This document shows positions 16,331 to 25,961 of a stretch of 64,000 nt of DNA, piece after piece (within the stretch, counting starts at the first letter, position 1; the number at the start of each line of letters is the position of its first letter). The notes below the pieces were generated by a model, which saw nothing but the letters and a program-made list of their open reading frames with translations, ran no database searches and had not been told where the DNA came from. Origin of the DNA: Nostoc sp. XA010 (GTDB lineage: Bacteria; Cyanobacteriota; Cyanobacteriia; Cyanobacteriales; Nostocaceae); contig NZ_JAIVFX010000007.1 in the NCBI RefSeq assembly GCF_020829625.1, positions 193,344-257,343 on the forward strand. Reading direction: 5' to 3'. The position numbers were made by a program, and so were the translations under genes.

Positions 16331-17329
16331 CTCCTGACCAATGACCAATGACTCTAAAGTTGCTGCACTAATTCCCATATCATGGGTATGGGGCGCGAGA
16401 AACTCTGATGTTGATAAGTCGGCTGGATTAATTGCAACGACTTGATTTAAATTTTGCTGTTGAGCAATTTGGTTTTCTGTCCGCCAGTTATCATATTCTT
16501 CTGGTGTGTGGACAATTACTTGTGTCCGCATTGAACCGTGATAACCACCGCACAACTCAGCACAAACTACGGGATATGTACCTGGTTTGGTGGCGACAAA
16601 TCGTAGTTCGGTAGGGATACCGGGAAGTGCATCTTGTTTCAAACGGAAGTTTGGCACCCAGAAGGAGTGAATTACATCTTGTGCTGAAAGGTTGAGTTGC
16701 ACATCAGCACCGACGGGTATGTGCAATTCCCCAGAGGTAATGCCACTATCGGGGTAATTAAATATCCAGGCGTACTGTATGCCTTTGACATCAACAACTA
16801 AGTCGGCTGGTTTGTTTATAGTTTGAGGAGACGCGCCGATACCAATTGTTGGGGCAATTGTCGGAGCAATTGTTGGGGCAGTTGTTGTTTCAGTATCGCT
16901 TAATGTGGCTGCAATAGCACTCCCCGGTATATGAGCAACATGAGCTGCTGAATGAGGATGACCCGCAGGCTCAAAGCCGCCCATTTGGTTAAAAACATCT
17001 ACACTGTAGATGCCCAAGCCGAGAACAATCACTGTTGGGATTGCTGTCCAAAAGATTTCTAAGGGAACGTTGCCTTCTACTCGCACACCATCGGTATCAT
17101 CACCGCGACGGCGACGAAACTGAATCAAAAAAAGTACAATTGTTCCTTCTACAACTAAGAAGAGTGCGATCGCAATGGTAAACATGACGTTAAAAAAACC
17201 GTCTACCAAAGGCGCTTGTAACGATGCTTGCACCGGCATCAAAGTGTGATTCTGACCAATCCAAATACTGATTGCTGTAACTACTATCCCGGCAACCAGA
17301 GTCCATAGTGAAACAGGAACTTGTTGCAT
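16319..17329 (-). CDS. coxB: cytochrome c oxidase subunit II
   Basis: The CuA-bearing subunit, 336 residues, with an N-terminal signal-like helix, a second helix (about 45-70) and a cupredoxin domain. CuA ligands are seen in QDVIHSFWVP and CAELCGGYHGSM (two Cys, His, Met). A linker insert of about 50 residues after helix II contains a PTIAPTIAPTIG tract encoded by a 12-bp tandem repeat. It is the first gene of coxBAC, 478 bp downstream of fdxB. Confidence 0.96.
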   Translation of the reverse strand: MQQVPVSLWTLVAGIVVTAISIWIGQNHTLMPVQASLQAPLVDGFFNVMFTIAIALFLVVEGTIVLFLIQFRRRRGDDTDGVRVEGNVPLEIFWTAIPTVIVLGLGIYSVDVFNQMGGFEPAGHPHSAAHVAHIPGSAIAATLSDTETTTAPTIAPTIAPTIGIGASPQTINKPADLVVDVKGIQYAWIFNYPDSGITSGELHIPVGADVQLNLSAQDVIHSFWVPNFRLKQDALPGIPTELRFVATKPGTYPVVCAELCGGYHGSMRTQVIVHTPEEYDNWRTENQIAQQQNLNQVVAINPADLSTSEFLAPHTHDMGISAATLESLVIGQERRD

Positions 17330-17807
17330 ACATGCTACCTGTGTAAACAGTCTTTAAAGGTATAATTTTCTGGTATTAGGTATTTAGGCACTGGGCATTA
17401 TTATCTATTCCCCATTCCCTATTCCCTATTCCCTTTTCACCTATTAACTTTCTAACGTGCAGCCATAAAAAATGGGGGAAACTTCCAGATTTTTTCCATA
17501 TCTTTCCCCCAGAAACTTACAAATTATATTTCAACTCCTATGAAAAAGGTAGCCCCCCTGCTCCCAGAAAAGCTAGTTGTTCTAAGAGGGCACTGTTAGA
17601 CCTAATATTGATTAGGCTATATTAGCAGCAAGTTTAAATTTGTTAATAACTGGCATTTTGCGATTTACGGATTTGTTTACTGTGAACTTTTTATTAGTTA
17701 CAGTAAATATTTAATATTCCCCTCAAGTTACCTTGCCTAGCGCATTTGCGCTATATACAAACAGTGCCTCCTTGAATGAACAACAATTTTAACTAACTTC
17801 AAAAACC
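17330..17807. other. 478-bp region between fdxB and coxB
   Basis: No coding content. It holds a small hairpin TAGCGC-ATTT-GCGCTA at 17738-17753 just downstream of fdxB on the minus strand, and some heptad-like repeats (CCCTATTCCC) at about 17404-17435. The coxB promoter should lie here; I could not find a clean NtcA palindrome (GTA-N8-TAC). Confidence 0.5.
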
Positions 17808-18101
17808 TTAGTTGTTTAATGCAACATGTGTGTAGCAATTCTTGGGGCAAATCCGTGAACACGCTTCACAACCAATGCAGTTCTCTGGAGAAGTAACTGC
17901 CATTACTTTCCGTTCAATTTCTTCATCATCTTCATCTTCTACAAATTCGCCTTCTTCATTGAGCGCCTTCAAACCTAGCACATTGTAACCGCATACTTTA
18001 ACGCATCTGCCACAGCCGATACATTTATCTTTGTCAACTTCTTGAGCGAATTTTGGTGTCCAAGCTTTACCGCCAAATGTCAAACCTGTTAGTTGTGCCA
18101 T
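17808..18101 (-). CDS. fdxB: ferredoxin III, nif-specific (FdxB type)
   Basis: A 97-residue bacterial-type ferredoxin with two cluster motifs, [12 protein letters not shown] and [15 protein letters not shown], separated by an acidic insert (EDEDDEE) that is characteristic of the nif-specific ferredoxin III group. Start at 18101 is chosen for GAGGT 7 nt upstream; the longer frame adds ten residues without support. It lies upstream of coxBAC and is divergent from patB/cnfR, the context known for nif clusters. It probably carries electrons toward nitrogenase or its cofactor assembly. Confidence 0.9.
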   Translation of the reverse strand: MAQLTGLTFGGKAWTPKFAQEVDKDKCIGCGRCVKVCGYNVLGLKALNEEGEFVEDEDDEEIERKVMAVTSPENCIGCEACSRICPKNCYTHVALNN

Positions 18102-19021
18102 GAATAATACCTCGGCAATCTTGCCTATCAATCTGTTTCTGCATTAATCATCATATTATCCTAATCTTTTATTGTTTTATATTCAAAAATTACTTTTTAA
18201 TCATCAATTTTCGATGACTTTGAACACAAAATTACATTGTTTTTAATTTCAAATTATAGATCAAGCTTATTGATAATAATTGTCTAGGCGTAGGAGAGTA
18301 AAGTAGCCCGTCCATACTCTGTGTTGATTAAAAAAAGGATAATTATTATTTCCAGCAGATACAACTATCCTCATAAGAGTGATGATATTCTTTTTCAAAT
18401 ATTTTTATTATTAGGCAGATAAATGTATGCAAATAGTATTAGCTTATACTAAAAAAAATGTTCAATAGTTACATTTTTATATATGCAATATGTATTTTAA
18501 AAGCCAATAATTTCTAATTTATCTTTAATTAATTTATTTAGATAAATGATGACAAAACATATTATTTTTTTATTTAAAGAAAGTAAAGTTAATTATGAAG
18601 GAACTGTAAACTTAGTAGCAGAATTTTATCCTGCATTAAATATTAAAATCATTAATAAATCAAATGAAATCCAATTATGACAGACTTCAAAATTTCCCGA
18701 AAACACTTTATGGTCAAGCCTAAAATTTTAATTAGATGTAAATTTAAATAAATGTTAAGATTTTTTCTAAGCTCGGTACGAACAAATTAATCATTATTTT
18801 TATGAAATGTATAGTTAATAAATAAGTTTTATCCGGCTCAGTTTTAAAGCCTTAAATAGCTTTCAATTGGATGCGAGCAATATGGATGTGGGGAGGAAGT
18901 GTGGTGAGAAAAGATTATTCTCGCCAGAAAGATAATGTGGTAGCGAGTCATGAATAAACAGGACTCATCCAGGGGAGACCTGAGCCAGACATCTCAACGA
19001 TTAGAGTGGGAAAAGAGCCAA
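18102..19021. other. 920-bp AT-rich divergent region between fdxB and patB
   Basis: This very AT-rich stretch must hold both divergent promoters. It also contains a short ORF, described separately. No repeat family is seen. If the patB start is placed at the upstream ATG 18950, the region shrinks by 72 bp. Confidence 0.5.
18546..18680 (+). CDS. possible 44-residue small ORF upstream of patB
   Basis: MMTKHIIFLFKESKVNYEG and 25 further residues, ending IINKSNEIQL. The composition (alternating hydrophobic strand, Lys/Asn-rich) is protein-like and could form a short alpha/beta unit, but the surrounding DNA is so AT-rich that chance is a serious alternative. No strong ribosome site is visible. 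It has no known match that I can recall. Confidence 0.22.
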   Translation: MMTKHIIFLFKESKVNYEGTVNLVAEFYPALNIKIINKSNEIQL

Positions 19022-20611
19022 ATGCCTTATACAATTCCTAACAACAGTTGCGTTGGATGTGACAACTGCCGCCCCCAATGTCCTACGGGTGCAATCAGAA
19101 TAGAGGACAATGAATACTGGATTGATCCTGGCCTTTGTAATAATTGTGAGGGCTATTATTCAGAACCGCAATGTGTAATAGCTTGTCCAACTAATTCTCC
19201 GATTCCTTGGCAGTCGAAAAAGGGGAGATGCAAAATAGAACCTAGAGATGCTAGCAGTTTAGACTTATTTTCTAACGGCAAGAATAATCCATTTGCTTCA
19301 GCGATCGCTATTTGGGAAGCTTGTAATGTGCTAGCACAACGCACATCGCTACATTGGGAAACCGACGAAGAAGGCTACATAAGTTACAGCCGGCAAATCA
19401 ATCAGGGCCGAGGTGCGATCGCTTTTCACATCCAAGATCCATTCAAAGTTAACGACAAGGCCACAGATTTAGCAGCAATTGAGGGGCTTGATATCAGAGC
19501 CGCTTGCATACATCTAATTTTTGCAGCTTATGCCACAGCTTTAGAGCAACCTTGGGAGCAAGAATTTGCGATCGATGAGCGACAAATTGAGAAATATTTA
19601 GGGATGGAGAAACGCAAAGATTTAAGCAAAGCAGCCAAACTAGCTTTAATGAAAAATCTTGTCCAGCAAGCTTGCTCCCTGCTTATCTCCATTGACTGGC
19701 CTCAACAAGGCCGAATTAACGGATTCTCTATTACAGGTAGCCGCTTATGGCACTTAGTAGATATTCAGCACCATTTTCAAGAAGACAATCTTGGATGCAA
19801 ATATCTTATTGGGCTAACTTTTAAAGTAAAAGCAGGTTTATGGGCACAATATTTCTTAAACAAACAAGCATGTAAAGAGCGAACCGCATTCTATCAATAC
19901 GGCAGTCTTCCCAAAACATTGCTAACTACAGTCATGAGCATTTGGCAGCAACATGAAGGCGCAGTCCGATTAATGCTGTGGTTGCTGTTTAAAACCAAAA
20001 TGGGCAAGGAACAACGCATTACTATTCCTACCTTGCTACGTATTGCTTACGGAGAAGAAAAAGTTGCCCTTGCATCCAGACAACGGGAAGAACGCAAACG
20101 TCTGCTGCGAACTTTTGAAAGCGATTTAGAAATTCTTAATCACTATGGAATGAAACCACTTTTCGATCCAGTTACCTACCCGCCAGAAATTCAACCTTTA
20201 TGGGCAAAGTTAGTTGATCTTCCAGAAGATCCAGATGAAGCATTAGAATTTTGGACTAATGACGGTGGTGCTGAAACTCGCCTCACAGATACAGGCCCCC
20301 GTGGTAAGTGGAATCTCTTAATGAATGCGCGGATTTTGGCTTTTGAACTCCCACCAGAATGGGAACAGCAAATCTCAGAAGCGGAAAAGAAGCAACGGCG
20401 AACTGCTAAAGCTAAAAGGAAGCCTAAAGCTACAAACGATTTGCTTGGTGAACAGATTTTGCAAGCGCGAAAAAATTTGAATCTTTCCCAAAGAGAATTG
20501 GCAAAGCTTACAGGTAAAAGCCAAAGCTGGATTAGAGATATCGAAAATGGCCGTTTAAAAGCCAAATTAGAAGACCAAATACTTTTACGAAAAGTCTTAA
20601 ATATGACTTAA
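19022..20611 (+). CDS. patB: PatB/CnfR transcriptional activator of nif genes
   Basis: An iron-sulfur-linked DNA-binding regulator: two [4Fe-4S] motifs (CVGCDNCRPQCP, Cys 10/13/16/20; CNNCEGYYSEPQCVIACP, Cys 39/42/51/55), a long middle domain, and a C-terminal helix-turn-helix (LSQRELAKLTGKSQSWIRDIE, here quoted only as LSQRELAKLTGKSQSW). This architecture is that of PatB of Anabaena and CnfR of Leptolyngbya, which switch on nif genes at low oxygen. Start at 19022 gives 529 residues beginning MPYTIPNN and has AAAGAG upstream; an ATG at 18950 would add 24 residues. Divergent fdxB and coxBAC match the expected locus. Confidence 0.93.
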   Translation: MPYTIPNNSCVGCDNCRPQCPTGAIRIEDNEYWIDPGLCNNCEGYYSEPQCVIACPTNSPIPWQSKKGRCKIEPRDASSLDLFSNGKNNPFASAIAIWEACNVLAQRTSLHWETDEEGYISYSRQINQGRGAIAFHIQDPFKVNDKATDLAAIEGLDIRAACIHLIFAAYATALEQPWEQEFAIDERQIEKYLGMEKRKDLSKAAKLALMKNLVQQACSLLISIDWPQQGRINGFSITGSRLWHLVDIQHHFQEDNLGCKYLIGLTFKVKAGLWAQYFLNKQACKERTAFYQYGSLPKTLLTTVMSIWQQHEGAVRLMLWLLFKTKMGKEQRITIPTLLRIAYGEEKVALASRQREERKRLLRTFESDLEILNHYGMKPLFDPVTYPPEIQPLWAKLVDLPEDPDEALEFWTNDGGAETRLTDTGPRGKWNLLMNARILAFELPPEWEQQISEAEKKQRRTAKAKRKPKATNDLLGEQILQARKNLNLSQRELAKLTGKSQSWIRDIENGRLKAKLEDQILLRKVLNMT

Positions 20612-20630
20612 TCCTGATTCGGAATTTCAA

Positions 20631-20696
20631 CGCAGAGGGGCGCAGTAGACGCTTTTGCGGCTTGCCGCAGGCTGGGAAACGCAAAGGTACGCAGAG
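20631..20696. repeat. dispersed repeat, inverted copy after patB
   Basis: The reverse complement of the 3107-3174 repeat with few differences. It begins CGCAGAGGGGCGCAGTAGAC and ends GTACGCAGAG. Together with the opposing copy at 20741-20782 it can form a long imperfect stem between the convergent patB and the sucrase-like gene, so it might stop transcripts there. Confidence 0.8.
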
Positions 20697-20740
20697 ATTT
20701 TATTACGAATTTGTGCAGCATTATACTAAATACAGCAATA

Positions 20741-20782
20741 CTCCGCGTACCTCTGCGCTTCCTTTTGCGTCCCTCTGCGTTG
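20741..20782. repeat. dispersed repeat, short copy lacking the centre
   Basis: CTCCGCGTACCTCTGCGCTT then CCTTTTGCGTCCCTCTGCG. Compared with 3107-3174 it lacks roughly the central 26 bp (the CAGCC...CTACTG part), as if that segment can be gained or lost as a unit. Confidence 0.75.
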
Positions 20783-20797
20783 AAAAACTCTCCTCTT

Positions 20798-21775
20798 TTA
20801 AGTACTATAACTCATCACCTTACTAGAAGTAAGCCAAAGACTACTTACAGCATATTTAGTAACTACCAACTCTCGTGTAGCATTGCATGAACTCTTCAGT
20901 TGTTGAGTCTTGTTTTCATCTCTCACAAGTTTAGCCTGGTAAGTGTAGAGAGAACCAGAAGGTTGTTCAAAACTTAGCTCACCCAGAATAGTATTATTAT
21001 CTAAACTTTGCTCCAAAATTTTGCCTGCAACTTTGTAATTAAACCAATCCCATCCATTACAAAGCATTAGTTCTCTTTCCAAAACCTGAAGTGCAGCAGG
21101 CAGAATTCCCCAACCTCTATAGACTTTATTTAAGCATTGAATATTACCAGTACGAGTCAAAATCGATCTAAATGAATCTATATCTATACGACCGTAATAT
21201 CTTCCTTCTGGCAAGTCTATAATTGTTGGTGCAAACCGATGTCCACCAAAGTGTGATGATTTCCAAATTCGCACATTATTCAAGCACAAATCAGCGTTCC
21301 TTGCTGTAACATTGAAGTAAAAAGGAGCGCCATATCTGGCACAACATTTATCATGGCTACCGTGGGTACAAACTAAAATATCTTTAGTTGCGGTGGTTTC
21401 TATCTCAGAATTAGAACTGATACCCCATAACCATTTTTGGACAACTGCTGCTACTTGCTCAATATTTGCTAGCTTAAACTCTTTTTTATGGTATCCATTA
21501 CTTAACCCCTCTTCTTTTTGATAAATCAAGAGCGTAGTATGGTTTACTTTATGTGATACATCATTAGCAATTAAGAGGAATCTAATCGGTAGTTTAGCAC
21601 GCTTCACTTCTTCTACCAAAATCCTCAAGTTTTGGGGTATCCATTTGGAATTAAAAGCTTCTGATGTCCAAGGTAAAGGGCACTCAACTAAAATATAAGT
21701 TTGATAATTGGTGGCGCTACCAATAACATCTTCTCCTACTTGCTGTGAATCGTCAGAACAAAAAAAAGTATTCAT
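20798..21775 (-). CDS. sucrase/ferredoxin-like family protein
   Basis: A 325-residue protein of the sucrase/ferredoxin-like family, which has a thioredoxin-like [2Fe-2S] fold. The cluster region is seen in CTHGSHDKCCARYG (C136, C144, C145) and SSHFGGHRFAPT with two histidines. The N-terminal third (LVECPLPWTSEAF) also matches the family. The name sucrase comes from an old assignment; redox or unknown function is more likely. It is convergent with patB, across a repeat pair. Confidence 0.88.
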   Translation of the reverse strand: MNTFFCSDDSQQVGEDVIGSATNYQTYILVECPLPWTSEAFNSKWIPQNLRILVEEVKRAKLPIRFLLIANDVSHKVNHTTLLIYQKEEGLSNGYHKKEFKLANIEQVAAVVQKWLWGISSNSEIETTATKDILVCTHGSHDKCCARYGAPFYFNVTARNADLCLNNVRIWKSSHFGGHRFAPTIIDLPEGRYYGRIDIDSFRSILTRTGNIQCLNKVYRGWGILPAALQVLERELMLCNGWDWFNYKVAGKILEQSLDNNTILGELSFEQPSGSLYTYQAKLVRDENKTQQLKSSCNATRELVVTKYAVSSLWLTSSKVMSYST

Positions 21776-22935
21776 CTCGCTGTACTCATTAGCGTATTTT
21801 ATGGACGAAAGGTATTACAAAATACAATTGTGTTCTTAGCTACAATATCCTTGGCTAAAGGAGATAAAAAAGAACAATATTCATTTCCCAGTTAAAACTA
21901 GGTATCCACTTTATAACATCATTACTGATCAAGGTCTTTCCGGTTAATAAAGTCTCCACAATAGAGATAAACAGCATCAAAATAGATTTTTCCGTATGCG
22001 CGGCGTTAATTTTGTATCTAGTTTTATTGTTATTTGGTATTTTCTAAACTTTCACTTGCTGAAACTCAGTTTTTCTAAACTTGGTTTCTTTCGCCAAATC
22101 AAATATGTTCAATCTTTTGCGTAGATGCATTAGCGTTCGCGCAGCGTCTCGCAGAGAAGGAGCGTCAGCAGCTTGTCGTCAGACATCGCTTGGAGAGTAA
22201 CAGGCAATCAACTTGCTTACAATATAGATGTAGCTGATATTACAATCAAAAATATTGCTAGCACCAACATAGTTATTTAAAGTTTTGCTGAATTTTTTTA
22301 CATAGTTAGTTACAGTTGTTGTTTTTACATATAAACATCTAATTTTATGTTGCTTTTGCGATAAATATATTCCTAAAAGTAGATGCGAGAACACCTGATA
22401 AACAGATAACACTTTGGTAAGGCAATACTGTTTTAAAACTTTTTTATCTGCTTTTAATGTATTTATCCATGTATGCATATTGAGAATAATTATCAATTAA
22501 TTTAGAAAAAATAAAAACAATTAAATTAGGGGTAAATGCTTTGTGCCCCGTACTTCATGCACGATAAGTTAATGAGCAAAATTAGTGACTAATTATTAGC
22601 AGCGTCACTAACATCAACATTAACAAACCTGGTATTTACCCTTTTACCTAATCTAACTTCCTGAAGCTCATGTCAGGGTTTGATTATATGCCTCTGTCTT
22701 GACTGTAACTGAACTCAATAATAAATGCAAGTTTTTGAGAATCTTTCTAATTTATTTAGCGTTTTTCGCCTCTAGAAGGTTAGTTAAATCAAGGTTAACG
22801 GGCATCTTATAGCGGAAATAGCTCACTTGAGCAAGCATTGATTTTTTCAATACAATAGATAAAGCTTTGCAATTGTGACAAATTATTGCCAGTAAGGGGA
22901 TACAGCAGCTCCTAGTAATCTAAAGATTTTTAAGT
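21776..22935. other. 1.16-kb intergenic region
   Basis: Mostly AT-rich. It contains the dispersed repeat at 22133-22158 and a minus-strand ORF of about 99 codons from ATG 22478 to 22179 whose composition (Ile, Tyr, Lys, Asn-rich) looks like translated AT-rich DNA; I do not call it a gene. No RNA gene was recognised. Confidence 0.5.
22133..22158. repeat. dispersed Nostoc-type repeat, copy B
   Basis: GCGTTCGCGCAGCGTCTCGC plus AGAGAA; an inverted match (two mismatches) to 1816-1841. It is non-coding and GC-rich in an AT-rich stretch, which makes it stand out. Confidence 0.7.
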
Positions 22936-23688
22936 ATGGCGATCGCATATTTCTTTTTTCATGGAGAATTGAATCATTTTTTACCACGGCATCATAAGCA
23001 GGTGAAAATCTCTCATTTTTTTGAGGAGAGGGCGTCAATTAAGGACATGATTGAGTCCTTGGGTGTCCCTCATCCAGAAGTTGCTTTTATCAATGTTAAT
23101 GGTGAATATGTAAATTTTTCTTACATAGTTTCGGATGGAGATACTATCAATGTTTATCCAATTTCTGCTAGGGGTACTATTATAGCAAACGTTTCGGTTA
23201 TGCCAGAACCGCTTAGTATTATCCACTTTGTTTTAGATATCCATTTGGGGAAGCTGGCGACATCTCTACGACTTTTAGGTTTTGATACTTTATACCGCAA
23301 TGACTACGAGGATGAGAAATTAGCCCAGATATCCTACAGCCAAGCACGGATTCTCTTGACTCGTGACAAAGGTTTATTAATGCGTAGTTTGGTAACGTAT
23401 GGATATTACGTTAGAAATACTAACCCTCAACAACAAATCATAGAAGTACTGCAACGCTACGACTTATTTAAATTAGTCTCACCATTTAAAAGGTGTTTGC
23501 GCTGCAATGGATTATTAGAACCTGTAGATAAGCAATCTATCGTTGACAAGCTACCAGAAACAGTGCGATCGCAGGTTGATATATTTCAGCGTTGCCAAGA
23601 CTGCGATCGCATTTATTGGAAAGGTTCACATTATGAACGATTGCAACACTTTATTGATGGAGTACTTAACTCAGATAGAGATGAGTAA
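22936..23688 (+). CDS. Mut7-C RNase-domain protein with N-terminal ubiquitin-like domain
   Basis: A 250-residue fusion. Residues 1-80 resemble a MoaD/ThiS-type beta-grasp domain (ASIKDMIESLGVPHPEVAFINVNG, shown by IKDMIESLGVPHPEV, and a DGDTINVYP strand). The rest is the Mut7-C (PIN-fold RNase) domain: HFVLDIHLGKLATSLRLLGFDT, seen as DIHLGKLATSLRLLGFD, then LLTRDKGLL and a C-terminal zinc ribbon CLRCNG...CQDC. The Ub-like/Mut7-C pairing is a known architecture of unknown biology, perhaps RNA processing. Confidence 0.9.
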   Translation: MAIAYFFFHGELNHFLPRHHKQVKISHFFEERASIKDMIESLGVPHPEVAFINVNGEYVNFSYIVSDGDTINVYPISARGTIIANVSVMPEPLSIIHFVLDIHLGKLATSLRLLGFDTLYRNDYEDEKLAQISYSQARILLTRDKGLLMRSLVTYGYYVRNTNPQQQIIEVLQRYDLFKLVSPFKRCLRCNGLLEPVDKQSIVDKLPETVRSQVDIFQRCQDCDRIYWKGSHYERLQHFIDGVLNSDRDE

Positions 23689-23705
23689 GCTAGTAATGGC
23701 AATAT

Positions 23706-23927
23706 TCAACCAGCTGAAATATTGCCACTAATTATTTGACTACCCCCGATTCTTGGATTTTCATCTCCGCTATTCAAATCATCAGGAGTGGGGTTTAGCT
23801 TACTCTCTCCAGTAACTTCTTCTGGTTCAATGGGATCTGCCTCTTGAGCTTTATCGATATCAAGAGAGAGAGGAGGTTCTTTGGCGTGAGAGAAATCGAT
23901 AAGTGGATTGGGTTGATCGGAAGTCAT
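23706..23927 (-). CDS. small acidic protein of unknown function
   Basis: A 73-residue, proline- and acid-rich protein (MTSDQPNPLIDFSHAKEPP; QEADPIEPEEVTGESK) that should be largely disordered. Codon use looks coding. It is alone between convergent and divergent neighbours. No family is recognised. Confidence 0.5.
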   Translation of the reverse strand: MTSDQPNPLIDFSHAKEPPLSLDIDKAQEADPIEPEEVTGESKLNPTPDDLNSGDENPRIGGSQIISGNISAG

Positions 23928-24019
23928 GAGTTGCTAAATTATACAGTCTTCTTTAGTGTTGAATTTATTTTGCTTGTCAACATCTTTCCTGAGAAATAAA
24001 CCACCGATTATAAAAAACT

Positions 24020-24640
24020 ATGACATTAATTTTAGCTCTCGATTTTGGCGGAACTAAATTGGCGGCAGGATTGGTAAATGTCGGTTCTAGAAAGTGGTTG
24101 CGTTATGAACGCCGTCTCTCGCCAGCGAATGCAAATGCTAGTACTGACTTGGAAATTATGCGATCGCTAATATACTCATTGCTAGAAGACACAAAACCTG
24201 CTGCGATCGGTGTTAGCTTTGGCAGCCCTGTAGATGCTTCTACGGGGACGGTGCGACTATCTCATCATGTAGCTGGATGGGAGAATATTCCTCTCAAAAG
24301 TTTGTTGGAGGGGGAGTTTGGCGTTCCTGTTGGTGTAGATAATGATGCTAACGTTGCTGCTTGGGAGAACATCGTTTTGGTGCGGGACAGGGGTACGATA
24401 GCCTGTTTTACATAACTATCAGCACTGGCGTGGGTGGTGGTTGGATACTCAACGGCCAGCCTTGGCGGGGTGCTAGTGGGATGGCTGAGGATAATTAGAC
24501 ATATCGTTGTAGATCCTCCTGGGCCAGTTTGTTTGTGTGGGAAACGTGGATGTGTGGAACGTTTGGGGTCAGGGCCTTATATGGCACAAAATGTTAGGGA
24601 AATTTTGGAGAACGAACCGCAGAGGCGCATACTCACAATT
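24020..24640 (+). pseudogene. ROK-family sugar kinase, broken by two frameshifts and truncated
   Basis: ROK kinases (glucokinase/N-acetylmannosamine kinase type) are about 300 residues. The opening ALDFGGTKLAAGLVN (ATP-binding) and VDNDANVAAW (catalytic Asp) are intact. One base is missing near 24365, after which FGAGQGYDSLFYITISTG and GGGWILNGQPWRGASG continue in another frame; a second shift near 24486 leads to HIVVDPPGPVCLCGKRGCVE, the ROK zinc motif. The gene then breaks off near 24630, against a piece of an Uma2 gene on the other strand. It should not make an active kinase. Confidence 0.88.
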
Positions 24641-24789
24641 TCTAAGATCCTTTCACAATAAAACAACCGCATTCCCACTACATTTTCAAAGCTAGCTTGA
24701 ATCGCTTTAAACTGTTCCCAACTTAATCCACGTTTGAAGAAGTGTTGTTCTTCTGGGAAGTTAACAGCATTTTATAACGTTTGAGTCAT
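24625..24789 (-). pseudogene. N-terminal remnant of an Uma2-family endonuclease
   Basis: Read from ATG 24789 on the minus strand: MTQTL, an in-frame stop, then FPEEQHFFKRGLSWEQFKAI and MRLFYCERILEIVSM. This pattern fits the start of Uma2-family PD-(D/E)XK proteins, which are very numerous in cyanobacteria. Only about 50 codons remain, and the fragment runs straight into the broken ROK kinase. The family match is from memory of the typical opening motif. Confidence 0.6.
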
Positions 24790-24841
24790 AATATTTTTTA
24801 CTCTCGCAGTTAGTACTCACGAAATTTATCTTATTTCGATC

Positions 24842-25951
24842 CTAAATCAAAACCAAATTATCCCGATGAATCACGGTTTCCACACCCGCATAGCCTAAAA
24901 TCACGGAAATTTCCCGCGAATGACAGCCGCGAATCTTTTGCAATTCATCGCTGTTGTAATTCACAAGTCCTCTGGCAATTTCGTTACCCTTGCTGTCACA
25001 CAATTGCACTGCATCCTGTGTGCGAAACTCTCCTTCTACTACTTTAATTCCAGCTGCTAATAACGATTTTCCCGCCAGAGAAATTGCCGCGATTGCACCT
25101 TCATCTAAATACAATTTACCCATAGGTAAAAGTCCGTAAGCTATCCAACGTTTACGCGCCGAAGTTGGTTCAGGTTGCGGTTCAAAATGCGTCCCAATCA
25201 GTTCACCTTGGATAATTTTTTCGATATTCTGGGGAAATCGTCCTTGGGTAATTACGGTACGAACTCCCGCCGCGATCGCAATTCTTGCAGCCGAAATTTT
25301 TGTCACCATACCGCCAGTACCCCACTGAGAACCTTGGGAACCTGTTTGTATTTGTAATTGAGCTAATTCTTTAATGCTACTCACTAAAGCGATCGGCCGC
25401 GCATCTGGTACGGAACGCGGATCGGCTGAGTACAGTCTATCGACATCGGTAAGCAAAAATAGCCAATCTGCTTCTACTAGGCTGGCAACTAATGCCGAAA
25501 GGGTGTCATTATCACCAAATTTTAGTTCATCTATGGCTACGGTATCATTTTCATTGACTATAGGGATCACTCCCAGCCCTAATAGCTCCTGAAAAGTATT
25601 GTAGGCGTTGAGATAGCGGCTGCGCTGTACTAAGTCGCTGCGAGTCAGCAATACTTGAGCGATCGCCTGTTGCAAGGTAGTAAATAAATCATCGTATATC
25701 CGAATTAACCTGCCTTGTCCAACTGCTGCTACAGCCTGTTTTAGTGCGATCGCTTTGGGACGTTCAGTTAAGCCCAACCGCGCACAACCCACTCCCACAG
25801 CCCCAGAAGAAACCAAAATCACCCGGTGTCCTTGTCGTCTTAAATAACAGAGTGTTTCCGCCAAGGTAGCAATGGTAGAAAGTGCTAATTGTCCCGTTTC
25901 TGGTTGGGTTAGGCTCGAAGTGCCGATTTTGACAACAATTGTTAATGACAT
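24842..25951 (-). CDS. proB: glutamate 5-kinase
   Basis: The first step of proline synthesis: phosphorylation of glutamate to gamma-glutamyl phosphate. The 369-residue protein has an amino-acid-kinase domain ([55 protein letters not shown]) and a C-terminal PUA domain from about residue 275, as in most bacterial ProB. Length is usual. It is preceded by a heptad repeat block and followed by the Uma2 remnant, so it appears monocistronic. Confidence 0.96.
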   Translation of the reverse strand: MSLTIVVKIGTSSLTQPETGQLALSTIATLAETLCYLRRQGHRVILVSSGAVGVGCARLGLTERPKAIALKQAVAAVGQGRLIRIYDDLFTTLQQAIAQVLLTRSDLVQRSRYLNAYNTFQELLGLGVIPIVNENDTVAIDELKFGDNDTLSALVASLVEADWLFLLTDVDRLYSADPRSVPDARPIALVSSIKELAQLQIQTGSQGSQWGTGGMVTKISAARIAIAAGVRTVITQGRFPQNIEKIIQGELIGTHFEPQPEPTSARKRWIAYGLLPMGKLYLDEGAIAAISLAGKSLLAAGIKVVEGEFRTQDAVQLCDSKGNEIARGLVNYNSDELQKIRGCHSREISVILGYAGVETVIHRDNLVLI

Positions 25952-25961
25952 CTAAAAAGTG

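Noticed and set aside
22179..22496. Minus-strand ORF of 105 codons
   Set aside because: Composition matches translated AT-rich DNA, the first start is TTG, there is no ribosome site, and its 3' end adjoins a dispersed repeat.
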